Source: an uncultured Desulfovibrio sp. (GTDB lineage: Bacteria; Desulfobacterota; Desulfovibrionia; Desulfovibrionales; Desulfovibrionaceae). From it: DNA of 64,000 bases. This document shows positions 22,232 to 31,153 of the stretch, one piece after another; the first letter of the stretch is position 1; every line of letters begins with the position of its first letter. Position numbers and translations under genes: made by a program. The stretch spans positions 17,027 through 81,026 of the forward strand of contig NZ_CALUWO010000009.1 in assembly GCF_944324505.1 (NCBI RefSeq), in the 5' to 3' direction. Below the pieces are notes generated by a model that searched no databases, was not told where the DNA came from, and saw nothing but the letters and a program-made list of their open reading frames with translations.

Positions 22232-24274
22232 ATGAAAGATATCCGCAATATCGGCATCATTGCCCACATTGATGCGGGCAAGACCACCCTTTCGGAACGC
22301 ATGCTCTTCTACAGCCACAAGATTCACCGGCTGGGCGAGGTCCACGAGGGCACGGCCACCATGGATTATCTGCCCGAGGAGCAGGAGCGCGGCATTACCA
22401 TCACCTCGGCCTGTACCTCCTGCCAGTGGAACGGCCACACCATCAATCTCATCGATACGCCCGGCCATGTGGATTTCACCATCGAGGTGGAACGCTGCCT
22501 GCGCGTGCTGGACGGCGCCGTGGGGGTGTTCTGCGCTGTGGCCGGTGTGGAGCCGCAGTCCGAAACGGTCTGGCGCCAGTCGGAACATTTCGGGGTCCCC
22601 AAGCTGGCCTTCATCAACAAGATAGACCGGCTGGGCGCGGACTTCGAGGCCGTTCTGGACGCCATGCGCCAGCGCCTGGGCGCCAACCCCCTGCCGCTGA
22701 CCGTGCCCCTGGGACAGGGCGAAGCCTTCCGGGGGCTGGTGGACCTGCTGCACGAAGAAGCGCTCACCTTTGCGCAGGAAGACCAGGGGCGCACCATCAC
22801 CCGCCTTCCCGTGGCGGACGCCGGCGAGGAGGCCCTGGCCCTGTGCGGGCGCTGGCGGGAATTCCTGCTGGAAAAGCTGGCCGAGGCTGACGATGCCTTT
22901 CTGGAGTGTTACCTGGGGGGACAGCCCACGGTGGACGAGGCCATGCAGGCCCTGCGCCGTGCCACCCTGGCACGTGCCGTTACGCCGGTTTTCTGCGGGT
23001 CGGCCCTGCGCAACAGCGGTGTGCAGCCCCTGCTGGACGGGGTATGCGCCCTGCTGCCGTCGCCGCAGGATGTTCCCGCTCCCCTGGGTCGGAATGCCGA
23101 CGGCAAGGACGTTCCCATCCCGGCCGATGCGGCGGCGCCGCTGGCTGCCCTGGTGTTCAAGGTCCTCATGGAAAACGGCCGCAAGCTCTGCTTCCTGCGC
23201 CTCTATGCCGGAACCCTGCACGAGGGCGACAGCCTGTGCAATGTCAATGCAGGGTGCGAAGACCGGGTGGGACGCATCTACCGCATGCACGCCGATCGCC
23301 GCGAACAGCTGGAAAGCGCCTGTGCCGGCGATATCGTCAGCGTTATCGGCCTGCGTTCGGCCCATACGGGCGAAACCTTCACGTCCCGCCAGCGCCGGAT
23401 CAGGCTGGAAACCATACACAATTCCGCACCGGTCATTACCCTGGCCCTGGAGCCGCGCAATGCCGACGAGGGCAAGCTGCTGGACGAGGCCCTGGAACGC
23501 TATGCCGCCGAAGACCCCACCCTCCTGGTGAAGCAGGACGAGGAATCCGGCTGCCGCATGGTGTCCGGCATGGGAGAGCTGCATCTGGATGTGCTGCTGG
23601 AGCGCATGCGCCGCGAATACGGCATCAGTCCCCGGGCGGGACATCCGCAGGTCATCCTGCGCGAGACCATACGCCGGCAGGGACAGGCCGATGTGTGCTT
23701 TGAACGGGACCTGGGCAAGGAACATCATCAGGGACATGTGCGCCTCAGCGTCTCGCCGCGCCAGCGTGGAGCGGGCAACCTGGTTCGCGTGGGCGACTTT
23801 CTGCCGCAGGATCATCAGGAAGCGGCCCGCCTGCTGCCCCGCGTTCTGCTGGAAGCGGCCCTTTCCGGAGTGAACGATGCCCTGCAAAGTGGCGAGCGCA
23901 CCGGCTATCCGCTGGAAGATGTGGAGGTCTGCCTTGATCTGGTGGAGCGGACCGAAGGGCTGACCACCGTACCCGGTACCCACATGGCCGCCGGCCAGGC
24001 CCTGCGCGAGGCCGTGGCCGCTGCCTCACCCGTGACGCTTGAACCCATCATGAAGGTGGAAATCAGCGTGCCCGACGACTTCCTGGGGGCAGCCATCAGC
24101 CTGCTGGGCACCTGTGGCGGCAAGGTGGACGATCTGCGCGACCAGGCCGGACGCAAGGTGATTCAGGCCACGGCCCCCCTGCGCAAGCTCTTCGGCTTTT
24201 CCACCCAGCTGCGCTCGGCAACCCAGGGACGTGCCGGCCTCATGCTGTCCTTTGACCGCTTTGACCTGCCCTAA
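22232..24274 (+). CDS. EF-G2-type translation factor GTPase
   Basis: A 680-residue EF-G homologue. G1 is AHIDAGKTT (11-19), G2/G3 include EERGITIT and DTPGH, G4 is NKID, and domains II to V follow in order. It is shorter and more divergent than a housekeeping EF-G, and the domain IV tip that in EF-G reaches into the decoding centre reads ERTEGLTTVPG here instead of the usual His-Asp-containing loop. That fits the EF-G2 class (ribosome recycling or other specialised roles), not the main translocase, which is normally in the str operon. The start is ATG 22232, where the conserved MKDIRNIGIIAHI begins. The rsmA gene follows after 24 bases. Confidence 0.88.
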   Translation: MKDIRNIGIIAHIDAGKTTLSERMLFYSHKIHRLGEVHEGTATMDYLPEEQERGITITSACTSCQWNGHTINLIDTPGHVDFTIEVERCLRVLDGAVGVFCAVAGVEPQSETVWRQSEHFGVPKLAFINKIDRLGADFEAVLDAMRQRLGANPLPLTVPLGQGEAFRGLVDLLHEEALTFAQEDQGRTITRLPVADAGEEALALCGRWREFLLEKLAEADDAFLECYLGGQPTVDEAMQALRRATLARAVTPVFCGSALRNSGVQPLLDGVCALLPSPQDVPAPLGRNADGKDVPIPADAAAPLAALVFKVLMENGRKLCFLRLYAGTLHEGDSLCNVNAGCEDRVGRIYRMHADRREQLESACAGDIVSVIGLRSAHTGETFTSRQRRIRLETIHNSAPVITLALEPRNADEGKLLDEALERYAAEDPTLLVKQDEESGCRMVSGMGELHLDVLLERMRREYGISPRAGHPQVILRETIRRQGQADVCFERDLGKEHHQGHVRLSVSPRQRGAGNLVRVGDFLPQDHQEAARLLPRVLLEAALSGVNDALQSGERTGYPLEDVEVCLDLVERTEGLTTVPGTHMAAGQALREAVAAASPVTLEPIMKVEISVPDDFLGAAISLLGTCGGKVDDLRDQAGRKVIQATAPLRKLFGFSTQLRSATQGRAGLMLSFDRFDLP

Positions 24275-24298
24275 GCATCCGCCGGTGGCCTCACTGTC

Positions 24299-25111
24299 AT
24301 GAACGCGCATACCCCCCGCCCGGCTGCCAAGAAAAGTCTGGGACAGCACTTTCTGAAGCACGAGCACATCTGCCGGCGCATTGCCGAGCTGGTGCTGCCG
24401 CAGCCCCAGGACCGGCTGCTGGAAATCGGCCCCGGCCCCGGCGCCCTGACCCGGGCGCTGGAAGAGCAGCCGCACAGCCGCCTGCTGCTGCTGGAAAAGG
24501 ACCGCTACTGGGCCGTGGAGCGGCAGCGCCTGGCCGGTCCGCATACGCAAGCCGTGCTGATGGATGCCCTCCGCTTTCCGTGGTTTCGCATTTCACCAGC
24601 CAATCCGTGGAAGATTGCCGGCAATCTGCCCTATAATGTTGCCTCTCCCATGCTCTGGGACATGGTGGCGCAGGCCCGGGGCATGGTGCGCGGTGTCTTC
24701 ATGGTGCAGAAGGAGGTAGGCCAGCGCCTGGCTGCACAGCCTGGTTCGGGACAGTACGGGGCGCTTTCCGTGTGGGTGCAGAGTTTTGTGCAGCCGCGTC
24801 TGGAATTTGTGGTGGGGCCGGGGGCCTTCAGCCCGCCTCCCAAGGTGGATTCGGCCGTGCTTTCCTTTATGCCCCAGGACGACGCAGCGCGGCCCGTTCA
24901 CACGGCACATCTGTCCCGCCTGCTCAAGCTGTGCTTTCAGCAGCGCCGCAAGCAGCTGGGCGGCATTGTTCGCCGCTGCGGCCAGCCGGCGCTGGAAGCA
25001 GCCCTGGAAGACAGCGGCATCGGCCCGTCCCTGCGGCCGGAACAGCTTGCCGTGACTGATTTTCACCGCCTGGCCAGTCTGTGGGCCTGCCAGGAACAGC
25101 CCCGAATGTGA
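24299..25111 (+). CDS. rsmA: 16S rRNA A1518/A1519 dimethyltransferase
   Basis: Dimethylates two adjacent adenines in helix 45 of 16S rRNA. The 270-residue protein opens with the family start KKSLGQHFLKHEHICRRI, has the SAM-binding LLEIGPGPGALTRAL motif and the catalytic NLPYNVASP motif, and ends with a small helical RNA-binding domain. Its start lies 24 bases after the EF-G2 gene, giving a small unit concerned with ribosome function. Confidence 0.96.
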   Translation: MNAHTPRPAAKKSLGQHFLKHEHICRRIAELVLPQPQDRLLEIGPGPGALTRALEEQPHSRLLLLEKDRYWAVERQRLAGPHTQAVLMDALRFPWFRISPANPWKIAGNLPYNVASPMLWDMVAQARGMVRGVFMVQKEVGQRLAAQPGSGQYGALSVWVQSFVQPRLEFVVGPGAFSPPPKVDSAVLSFMPQDDAARPVHTAHLSRLLKLCFQQRRKQLGGIVRRCGQPALEAALEDSGIGPSLRPEQLAVTDFHRLASLWACQEQPRM

Positions 25112-25199
25112 CAAGCGCGCCACACCTGTTTCCCCACCCTGTACCCGGAAAAGGCACGGGATTCCAGGGGGAAGGCGTGCGCGCCGGGAGGAAGAAGAG

Positions 25200-25487
25200 A
25201 TGACAAAAGCCGAATTTGTGGAAACCATTGCCGTTCGCGCCAATCTTACCAAGGCTGCCGCGGAACGCGTGCTCAATGCCTTTTTGCACACTGTGCAGGA
25301 AAGCCTTGTGGAAGAATCGCACCTTACGCTCACCGGCTTCGGTACCTTCAGCATTGAAAACCGCAAGGCCCGTCAGGGGCGCAATCCGCAGACCGGCCAG
25401 CCGCTGGTCATTCCGGCCGGCAAGCAGATACGCCTGACGGCCGGCAAGCTGCTCCGGGAAAGCCTGCGCAGCAGGAACGACGCCTAG
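25200..25487 (+). CDS. HU-family DNA-binding protein
   Basis: A 95-residue histone-like protein: helical N-terminal half (MTKAEFVETIAVRANLTKAAAERVLNAFLHTV), then the beta-arm sequence LTGFGTFSIENRKARQGRNPQTGQP that inserts into the minor groove, then the C-terminal helix. The GRNPQTG signature is complete. The start has GGGAGGAAGAAG upstream. It bends DNA or acts as a nucleoid protein; HU versus IHF cannot be told apart with certainty, although length and arm sequence favour HU. Confidence 0.92.
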   Translation: MTKAEFVETIAVRANLTKAAAERVLNAFLHTVQESLVEESHLTLTGFGTFSIENRKARQGRNPQTGQPLVIPAGKQIRLTAGKLLRESLRSRNDA

Positions 25488-25640
25488 ACACGGCGAAAAA
25501 AAATTTTTGGCGGTCAGCAAAAAGCGCTTGCTTTTTCCCTTGACCTGCCATAAAAGAACTCTTCCGTGTAAACACGGCGGCAGATATCTGCCACACGCCC
25601 GGCCACGGCCGGAGCCCTGAAAAAAAAGGGGGTGATGACT

Positions 25641-25844
25641 GTGCCCGGAGTGTTCCTCAACGAAGACGATTACAATTTCGATATCGCGCTGCGCCGCTTC
25701 AAGAAGCAGGTGGAAAAGGCCGGTGTGCTGTCCGAAATGAAGAAGCGTCAGCACTACGAAAAGCCCAGCGTGATGCGCAAGAAGAAGAAGGCCGCTGCCC
25801 GTAAGCGCCTGATGAAGAAAATGCGCAAGATGAACGCGGCGTAA
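25641..25844 (+). CDS. rpsU: Ribosomal protein S21
   Basis: A 67-residue basic small-subunit protein involved in initiation ([20 protein letters not shown], then a Lys/Arg-rich tail). I chose the GTG at 25641 because the sequence AGGGGGTGAT at 25627-25636 is a near-perfect anti-16S match whose core lies 8 bases before it, and because S21 proteins start MPGV. An ATG at 25635 would put the ribosome site inside the coding frame. rpsU opens the conserved rpsU-yqeY-mutS2-dnaG-rpoD stretch. Confidence 0.93.
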   Translation: MPGVFLNEDDYNFDIALRRFKKQVEKAGVLSEMKKRQHYEKPSVMRKKKKAAARKRLMKKMRKMNAA

Positions 25845-25968
25845 TGTCGTCTTCACGTCCCCACGGGGCGTGAACAACGCTGTCCGTATGCGGGGGGCCT
25901 GGAAAGGGCTTCCCGCTTTTCCGTTTTTACGGGAGTGCCGCGCGCCTCCCCTTCACGAGGTTACGTGC

Positions 25969-26427
25969 ATGAGTCTGTTTGAACAGATCGACAAGGATTA
26001 CGTGCAGGCCTACAAGGCCAAGGATGCCGTGCGCGTGGGCGTGCTGCGCCTGCTCAAGACGGCGGTCAAGAACCGTCTGGTGGACCTGCGCCGGCCCGGG
26101 GGAACCCTGTCCGACGAGGAAATGCTGGATGTCATCATCAAGGAAGGCAAGCAGCGTCAGGACTCCATCGAGCAGTACACGGCTGCCGGCCGGACCGACC
26201 TGGCTGACAAGGAAGCCGCGGAACTGGCCATCATCCAGGACTATCTGCCCAAGGCCCTCAGCCCCGAGGAACTGAGCCAGCTCATCGACACCACCATCAG
26301 CGCGGTGGGCGCCACCACCCCCCGCGACATGGGCAAGGTCATTTCCGCCATCATGGCCACCCACAAGGGCCGTGTGGACGGCAAGGCCCTGTCCGAAGCC
26401 GTCAAGGCCCGGCTCGCCGCCCGCTGA
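25969..26427 (+). CDS. yqeY: GatB/YqeY domain protein
   Basis: A 152-residue protein of the GatB/YqeY family: helical N-terminal part (MSLFEQIDKDYVQAYKAKDAVRVGVLRLLKTAVKN) and the YqeY C-terminal tail domain with the pattern DYLPKALSPEEL. The tail resembles the tRNA-binding end of GatB in the tRNA-dependent amidotransferase; the free YqeY protein has no assigned reaction. It follows rpsU, as in many bacteria, and is closed by a UUCG hairpin terminator just after its stop. Confidence 0.93.
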   Translation: MSLFEQIDKDYVQAYKAKDAVRVGVLRLLKTAVKNRLVDLRRPGGTLSDEEMLDVIIKEGKQRQDSIEQYTAAGRTDLADKEAAELAIIQDYLPKALSPEELSQLIDTTISAVGATTPRDMGKVISAIMATHKGRVDGKALSEAVKARLAAR

Positions 26428-26433
26428 TCACAG

Positions 26434-26457
26434 GGCCGCGCTTCGGCGCGGCCTTTT
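26434..26457 (+). terminator. UUCG-capped intrinsic terminator after yqeY
   Basis: An 8-bp G+C stem (GGCCGCGC with GCGCGGCC), TTCG tetraloop, then TTTT, seven bases after the yqeY stop. It separates rpsU-yqeY from mutS2. Confidence 0.8.
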
Positions 26458-26553
26458 CCCGCTATCGGCTGCGGGCCGCCCCTGTCCGTCCCGCTGTGCC
26501 GGCACGTCCGGCCGCTCCCGCTTCACCCTGACCCGGCGTCACGCCACTCTGCC

Positions 26554-28947
26554 ATGATTCACGCGCGAACCCTTGCCGCTCTGGAATTTGATGCCATCAC
26601 CGCCCATCTGGCAGCGCACTGCTGTTCCGGCGTAGGCCGCCAACGTGCCCTGAGCATCCGCCCCCTGCCCCATGCGCAGGCTGTTACCGACGCAGCCCGC
26701 CTGTTTGAGGAGTCCCGCATCTGGGCCGCCCGCCCCCTGGGCGACGGCGGCTTCAGCCTGACCTCCTTTCCCGACGTGAGCGGACTGCTCCGGGCCGTGG
26801 AACGCCCCCACGCCCAGCCGGATACCGATGCCTTCTGGGCCTTGCGCGAGGTGCTGCGGCTGGCCCAGGCAGCCGTGCAGTCCATTGCCGTTGACGAGGC
26901 GGAGCGCCAGTGGCCGCATCTGCTGGCCTTTGCCCAGGCAAGCCCCCTGCCCGTGCAGCTGACGGCAGCCCTCAACCGCTGCCTGTCCGATGACGGTTTC
27001 ATCCGTGATGAAAGCTCGCCCGAGCTGCATCAGGTGCGCTCCGAACTGCGCCGCCTGCATCAGAGCTGCATGCGCAAGGTCAAGGACTATGCCGTGCAGT
27101 ACAATATGCTGGCCTATCTGCAGGACGAGTTCATGACCCTTTCGTCCGACCGCTATGTGCTGCCGCTCAAGGCCAATTTCAAGGGACGCATGCAGGGCAT
27201 CATTCACGACTGGTCGCAGACCGGCGAAACCTGCTATTTCGAACCCATGTTCCTGGTGGAAATCAATAACCGCCTGCAGGAACTCAAGCGTGAGGAACGC
27301 GAGGAAGAGCAGAAGATTCTGGCCTATCTGCGCTCGCTGCTGCTGGCCGAGCTGCCCAATGCCCGTGCCGCCCTGGATCTGCTGGCCGGGCTGGACCTGC
27401 TCCAGGCCAAGCGCCGCCTGGCCGAATCCTTTGACGGCCGCTGCGTGCCCCTGACCCCGGCGGAAGAAGGCATCTGCCTGCGGGAAGCGCGCCATCCCCT
27501 GCTTCTGCTGGGGCGCCCGGACGATGCGCCCGCCAGCGAGCGCAGCCGGCAGGCCGACAAGGATGCGGCACGGCAGCGTGTGCGGCCGCTGGACATCATT
27601 CTGCGGCCCGGCGAGCACGCCCTGATCATCACCGGCGGCAATGCCGGCGGCAAGACCGTCTGCCTCAAGACCCTGGGACTCATGGTGGCCATGACCCTCA
27701 GCGGCCTGCCCGTGCCGGCCGGCCCCGGCTCGCACCTGCCGTGGTTCTCGCGCGTGGACGCCTTCATCGGTGACGAACAGAGCCTGGCGGACAATGTTTC
27801 CACCTTCACGGCCCAGATTCAGCATCTCGGCAAGGCGTGGAAGCACCTTGACGCCCAGGGTCTAGTACTGCTGGATGAATTCGGCGCCGGCACCGATCCT
27901 GCCCAGGGGGCGGCGCTGGCGCAGGCGGTTCTGGACGAGCTGCTGGCCAAGCAGACCTATGTGCTGGCCGCCACCCACTTCCCGGCACTCAAAAGCTATG
28001 CCCTGACCCGAGAGGGCGCACGGGCCGCCTCTGTACTTTTTGATCCCCAGAGCAAGAAGCCCCTCTTCCGCCTGGCCTACGATCAGGTGGGGGCCAGTCA
28101 GGCCCTGGACGTGGCCCGCGAACACGGCCTGCCGGAAGCCATTCTGCGCCGGGCGGAACAGTACCTGCTTCAGGACGGGCAGGAGACCGGCCAGGTGCTC
28201 AACCGTCTCAACGCCCTGGCGGCCCAGCGCGAGGAAGAACTGCGCGATCTCAAAAAAGCCCAGGACAAGGCCCGCCGCGACGCGGAACAGGCTAAGGAGA
28301 AGTGGGAAAAGGAACGCCGGCGTCTGCATGACGAAGTGCGCGCCCAGGCTCAGGAACTCATGCGCGCCTGGAAGGAGGGACGTGCCACGCAGAAGCAGGC
28401 TCTGCGGGAAATGTCGCGCCTGCGTGCCTCGCTGGCCACGCCCCCCCAGTCCGAGGAAGATGCCGCTGCCCAGCCTGCGGCAACGGATTTTCGCGTGGGG
28501 CAGGAGGTCCTGCACACGGCCTTCAACAAGCGCGGGCGCATTACGGATATTGATCAGCGCCGCAACCGCCTGCGTCTTGACCTCAACGGTGTGAGCCTCT
28601 GGGCCGCCATGAAGGATGTGCGCCTGCCGGTCAGTGCCGCCCGCCCGGCGGCTCCCTCGGCCGTGGGCATGGCCGTGCGTGCTCAGAGCGCTGCCGACGA
28701 TGCCCCTGCCCTCAAGCTGGACCTGCGCGGCATGCGCGCCGATCAGGCTCTTGCCGAAGTGGAACGCTTTCTGGACAAGGCCCTGCTGGCCGGTTTTCAC
28801 GAGCTGGAAATCGTGCACGGCAGGGGCACTGGCGCCCTGCGTCGGCAGATACATGACTTTCTGCGCAGCTTCCCGGCTGTGGCCAGCTTTGCCACAGCGC
28901 CGGAAGACCGTGGCGGCGACGGCATGACCATTGTGGAGCTGCGCTAG
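26554..28947 (+). CDS. mutS2: MutS2 ATPase/nuclease (Smr domain)
   Basis: A 797-residue MutS2. The N-terminal MutS core and clamp regions lead to the ABC-type ATPase with Walker A GGNAGGKT (361-368) and Walker B LLDEFGAGTDP; a coiled-coil region with KKAQDKARRDAEQAKEKWEKERR follows; then a KOW/beta linker and the C-terminal Smr domain (about 722-797, starting LDLRGMRADQAL, with HGRGTGALR). MutS2 proteins are not mismatch repair factors: they suppress recombination or act on collided ribosomes, with Smr as a nuclease. ATG 26554 has no clear ribosome site, but the similarity begins there. Confidence 0.96.
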   Translation: MIHARTLAALEFDAITAHLAAHCCSGVGRQRALSIRPLPHAQAVTDAARLFEESRIWAARPLGDGGFSLTSFPDVSGLLRAVERPHAQPDTDAFWALREVLRLAQAAVQSIAVDEAERQWPHLLAFAQASPLPVQLTAALNRCLSDDGFIRDESSPELHQVRSELRRLHQSCMRKVKDYAVQYNMLAYLQDEFMTLSSDRYVLPLKANFKGRMQGIIHDWSQTGETCYFEPMFLVEINNRLQELKREEREEEQKILAYLRSLLLAELPNARAALDLLAGLDLLQAKRRLAESFDGRCVPLTPAEEGICLREARHPLLLLGRPDDAPASERSRQADKDAARQRVRPLDIILRPGEHALIITGGNAGGKTVCLKTLGLMVAMTLSGLPVPAGPGSHLPWFSRVDAFIGDEQSLADNVSTFTAQIQHLGKAWKHLDAQGLVLLDEFGAGTDPAQGAALAQAVLDELLAKQTYVLAATHFPALKSYALTREGARAASVLFDPQSKKPLFRLAYDQVGASQALDVAREHGLPEAILRRAEQYLLQDGQETGQVLNRLNALAAQREEELRDLKKAQDKARRDAEQAKEKWEKERRRLHDEVRAQAQELMRAWKEGRATQKQALREMSRLRASLATPPQSEEDAAAQPAATDFRVGQEVLHTAFNKRGRITDIDQRRNRLRLDLNGVSLWAAMKDVRLPVSAARPAAPSAVGMAVRAQSAADDAPALKLDLRGMRADQALAEVERFLDKALLAGFHELEIVHGRGTGALRRQIHDFLRSFPAVASFATAPEDRGGDGMTIVELR

Positions 28948-29163
28948 GAGGGATGCCGCCCGCGTGCCCGCCGCCACATCCGGCCCCTGTGCGCGGCAAT
29001 GTCGTGCAGGGGGAAATGCCGGCGCGGCGGCAGGCCCGGGCAAGCGGCCGCCCTTCCCCTGTTGCAGACAGCAAAAACCATGCAACGGCATGTTCCCTGC
29101 CCTTGTACCGGGGCTGTGCGGCATACGGCACGGAAGAAAAACGGGATTTTTTCGCAAAGAGAC

Positions 29164-29191
29164 TTCACAAGCACGCCACGCGCCCTATTAT
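29164..29191 (+). promoter_or_regulatory. Candidate sigma-70 promoter of dnaG-rpoD
   Basis: TTCACA and TATTAT (five of six matches each) are separated by 16 bases and lie about 50 bases before the dnaG ATG. The 292-base gap after mutS2 otherwise shows no gene. Confidence 0.55.
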
Positions 29192-29239
29192 GAAAAACAG
29201 AGGCACGCTGTACGTGCCCAATGCCGGGGAGGCGGAAGC

Positions 29240-30979
29240 ATGCAGTCGCGGGAGGCCATTCGCGCCATAAAAGAGCGCCTCAATATCGTGGACATTGTGC
29301 GCCGCTATGTGGAGCTGAAGCGCAATGGGCCGCGCTGGATTGCGCCCTGCCCCTTTCATCAGGAAACCAAGCCGTCCTTTTCGGTCAATGAGGAACAGGG
29401 CCTGTTTTACTGCTTCGGCTGTCAGGCTTCCGGTGATCTGCTTGACTTTTACGGCCGCATCAACGGCCTGGACTTTCGGGAAACCCTGGAACAGCTGGCC
29501 GCTGAAGCCGGGATTACCCTGGAGCATGGCCCGTCCGACGGCCGGCGGCAGCAGCAGGCACGGCAGGAGCGTTCGGCCCGGCAGCAGATGCTGCGCATGA
29601 ACGAAATGGCTGCCAGTCACTTTGCCGCCACTCTGCGCGGACCGCAGGGGGAAGAGTGCCGGGCCTATGTGGCCCGGCGCGGCCTGTCGCCGGACATCGT
29701 GGAGCGCTTCGGCCTGGGCTGGGCGCCGCGGGAATGGCAGTCCCTGGCCGGTGTGCTGCACCGGGCCGGCTTCGCCGATGCCCTGGCCGTGGAAGCCGGC
29801 CTTCTGGGCCAGTCGGACAGGGGGCGGGCCTATGACCGCTTCCGGGGGCGGCTCATGTTTCCCATACGCAATCTCTCCAATCAGATCATTGCCTTTGGCG
29901 GGCGCATCATCGGCGATGAGGATGAGGCCAAATACATCAACAGCGCCGAAACGCCCCTGTATCACAAGGGGGACAATCTCTACGGGCTGGCACAGGCCCG
30001 CAAGGGCATAACCACCTGCGGCCGGGCACTGCTCACCGAAGGCTATATGGATGTGCTGACCCTGCATCAGTTCGGCTACGACAATGCCGTGGGCGTGCTG
30101 GGAACAGCCCTGACGCCGGAACAGATCAAGCGGCTTTCCGGCTTTACCTCGCAGGTGGTGCTGCTGTTTGACGGAGACCGGGCCGGGCGCAAGGCGGCCT
30201 TGCGCTCCTGCGAAATGCTGCTGGCCCGCGGGCTGGCCTGCCAGGTGGTGCTCATGCCGGATGGCGAGGACATCGACAGCCTGCTGCGCACCCGGGGAAC
30301 AGAGGCCTTCGAGGACCTGCTGCGCCGGGCACCTGACGGTCTGCGCTTCTGCGTGGATGTGCTGCGCGCCCTGGCCCCCCGGGAAACCGTGGAATGGGCA
30401 CGAACCTTCCTGTCCCGCGTGGAAGTGCCGGAATTGCTCAGCCAGTATGCCTCGCGCCTGGCCACCCACCTCCAGCTTGCCGAAGACCTGCTGCGCCAGG
30501 GCATGACGGAACGACGCGGCCGGCCCGGCCCCGCTGCGGGACGCCCCGCGGATGCCGGTCTGGCACGCCAGAACATGCGCGATGTGCAGATCATGCTTTT
30601 TGCCGTGCGCTATCCCCACCGGCTGGAGGATCTGCGTGACATCGGGGCGGACCTTGCCCTGCAATCGCCGGAGGCCCGGGCCTTCTGGGATGTCATCGAG
30701 CAATGGGGCGCCGAGGAAGCCCCCTATCATATGACGGAACGGCAGCGACAATTCTGGTTTGCCCAGCGCGAAGGCCCTGCCGCCGCTCCGCTGGATTCGG
30801 GGGACCATGAATTCCAGTACCTCAAAAAAAATCTTGACGCCTACTATGCTTCAGCGCAAAAGTCCTCTGTTTCCGCGGCCTTACAGCACAATACGGGAAC
30901 AGGTGACTTTTCTGCAGATTTGGAGTATCTTCGCGCGTTGCAGGATTCTCTGGAGAAATCACGCCATGATCAGACATAG
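29240..30979 (+). CDS. dnaG: DNA primase
   Basis: Lays down RNA primers at the replication fork. The 579-residue protein has the CHC2 zinc finger with Cys37, His40, Cys58 and Cys61 (CPFHQE...YCFGC), the RNA-polymerase core with LTEGYMDV, and the TOPRIM acidic motif FDGDRAG; the C-terminal part should bind the helicase. ATG 29240 has GGGGAGG upstream and begins at MQSREAIRAIKERLNIVDIV, the usual family start. rpoD follows after 174 bases, the classical primase-sigma arrangement. Confidence 0.97.
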   Translation: MQSREAIRAIKERLNIVDIVRRYVELKRNGPRWIAPCPFHQETKPSFSVNEEQGLFYCFGCQASGDLLDFYGRINGLDFRETLEQLAAEAGITLEHGPSDGRRQQQARQERSARQQMLRMNEMAASHFAATLRGPQGEECRAYVARRGLSPDIVERFGLGWAPREWQSLAGVLHRAGFADALAVEAGLLGQSDRGRAYDRFRGRLMFPIRNLSNQIIAFGGRIIGDEDEAKYINSAETPLYHKGDNLYGLAQARKGITTCGRALLTEGYMDVLTLHQFGYDNAVGVLGTALTPEQIKRLSGFTSQVVLLFDGDRAGRKAALRSCEMLLARGLACQVVLMPDGEDIDSLLRTRGTEAFEDLLRRAPDGLRFCVDVLRALAPRETVEWARTFLSRVEVPELLSQYASRLATHLQLAEDLLRQGMTERRGRPGPAAGRPADAGLARQNMRDVQIMLFAVRYPHRLEDLRDIGADLALQSPEARAFWDVIEQWGAEEAPYHMTERQRQFWFAQREGPAAAPLDSGDHEFQYLKKNLDAYYASAQKSSVSAALQHNTGTGDFSADLEYLRALQDSLEKSRHDQT

Positions 30980-31153
30980 CGCAGACCTGGCGGCAGAGGG
31001 CAGACGGGCAGGCTTGCCCCTGCTCGCGAGCGGCACGGGCAGCGACCGCTCCACCGGAAGTTCTCCGGCTAGGTATGCCGCTCCTCTGCGACTTCCCGTG
31101 AGGGGCAGACAGGGCGCGCCCATGAGTGCTGCAGGAAAACAGGGAGAATCGGA

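Noticed and set aside
22022..23983. A 650-codon frame antisense to the EF-G2 gene
   Set aside because: The EF-G2 motifs fix the real frame; the antisense frame is a composition shadow.
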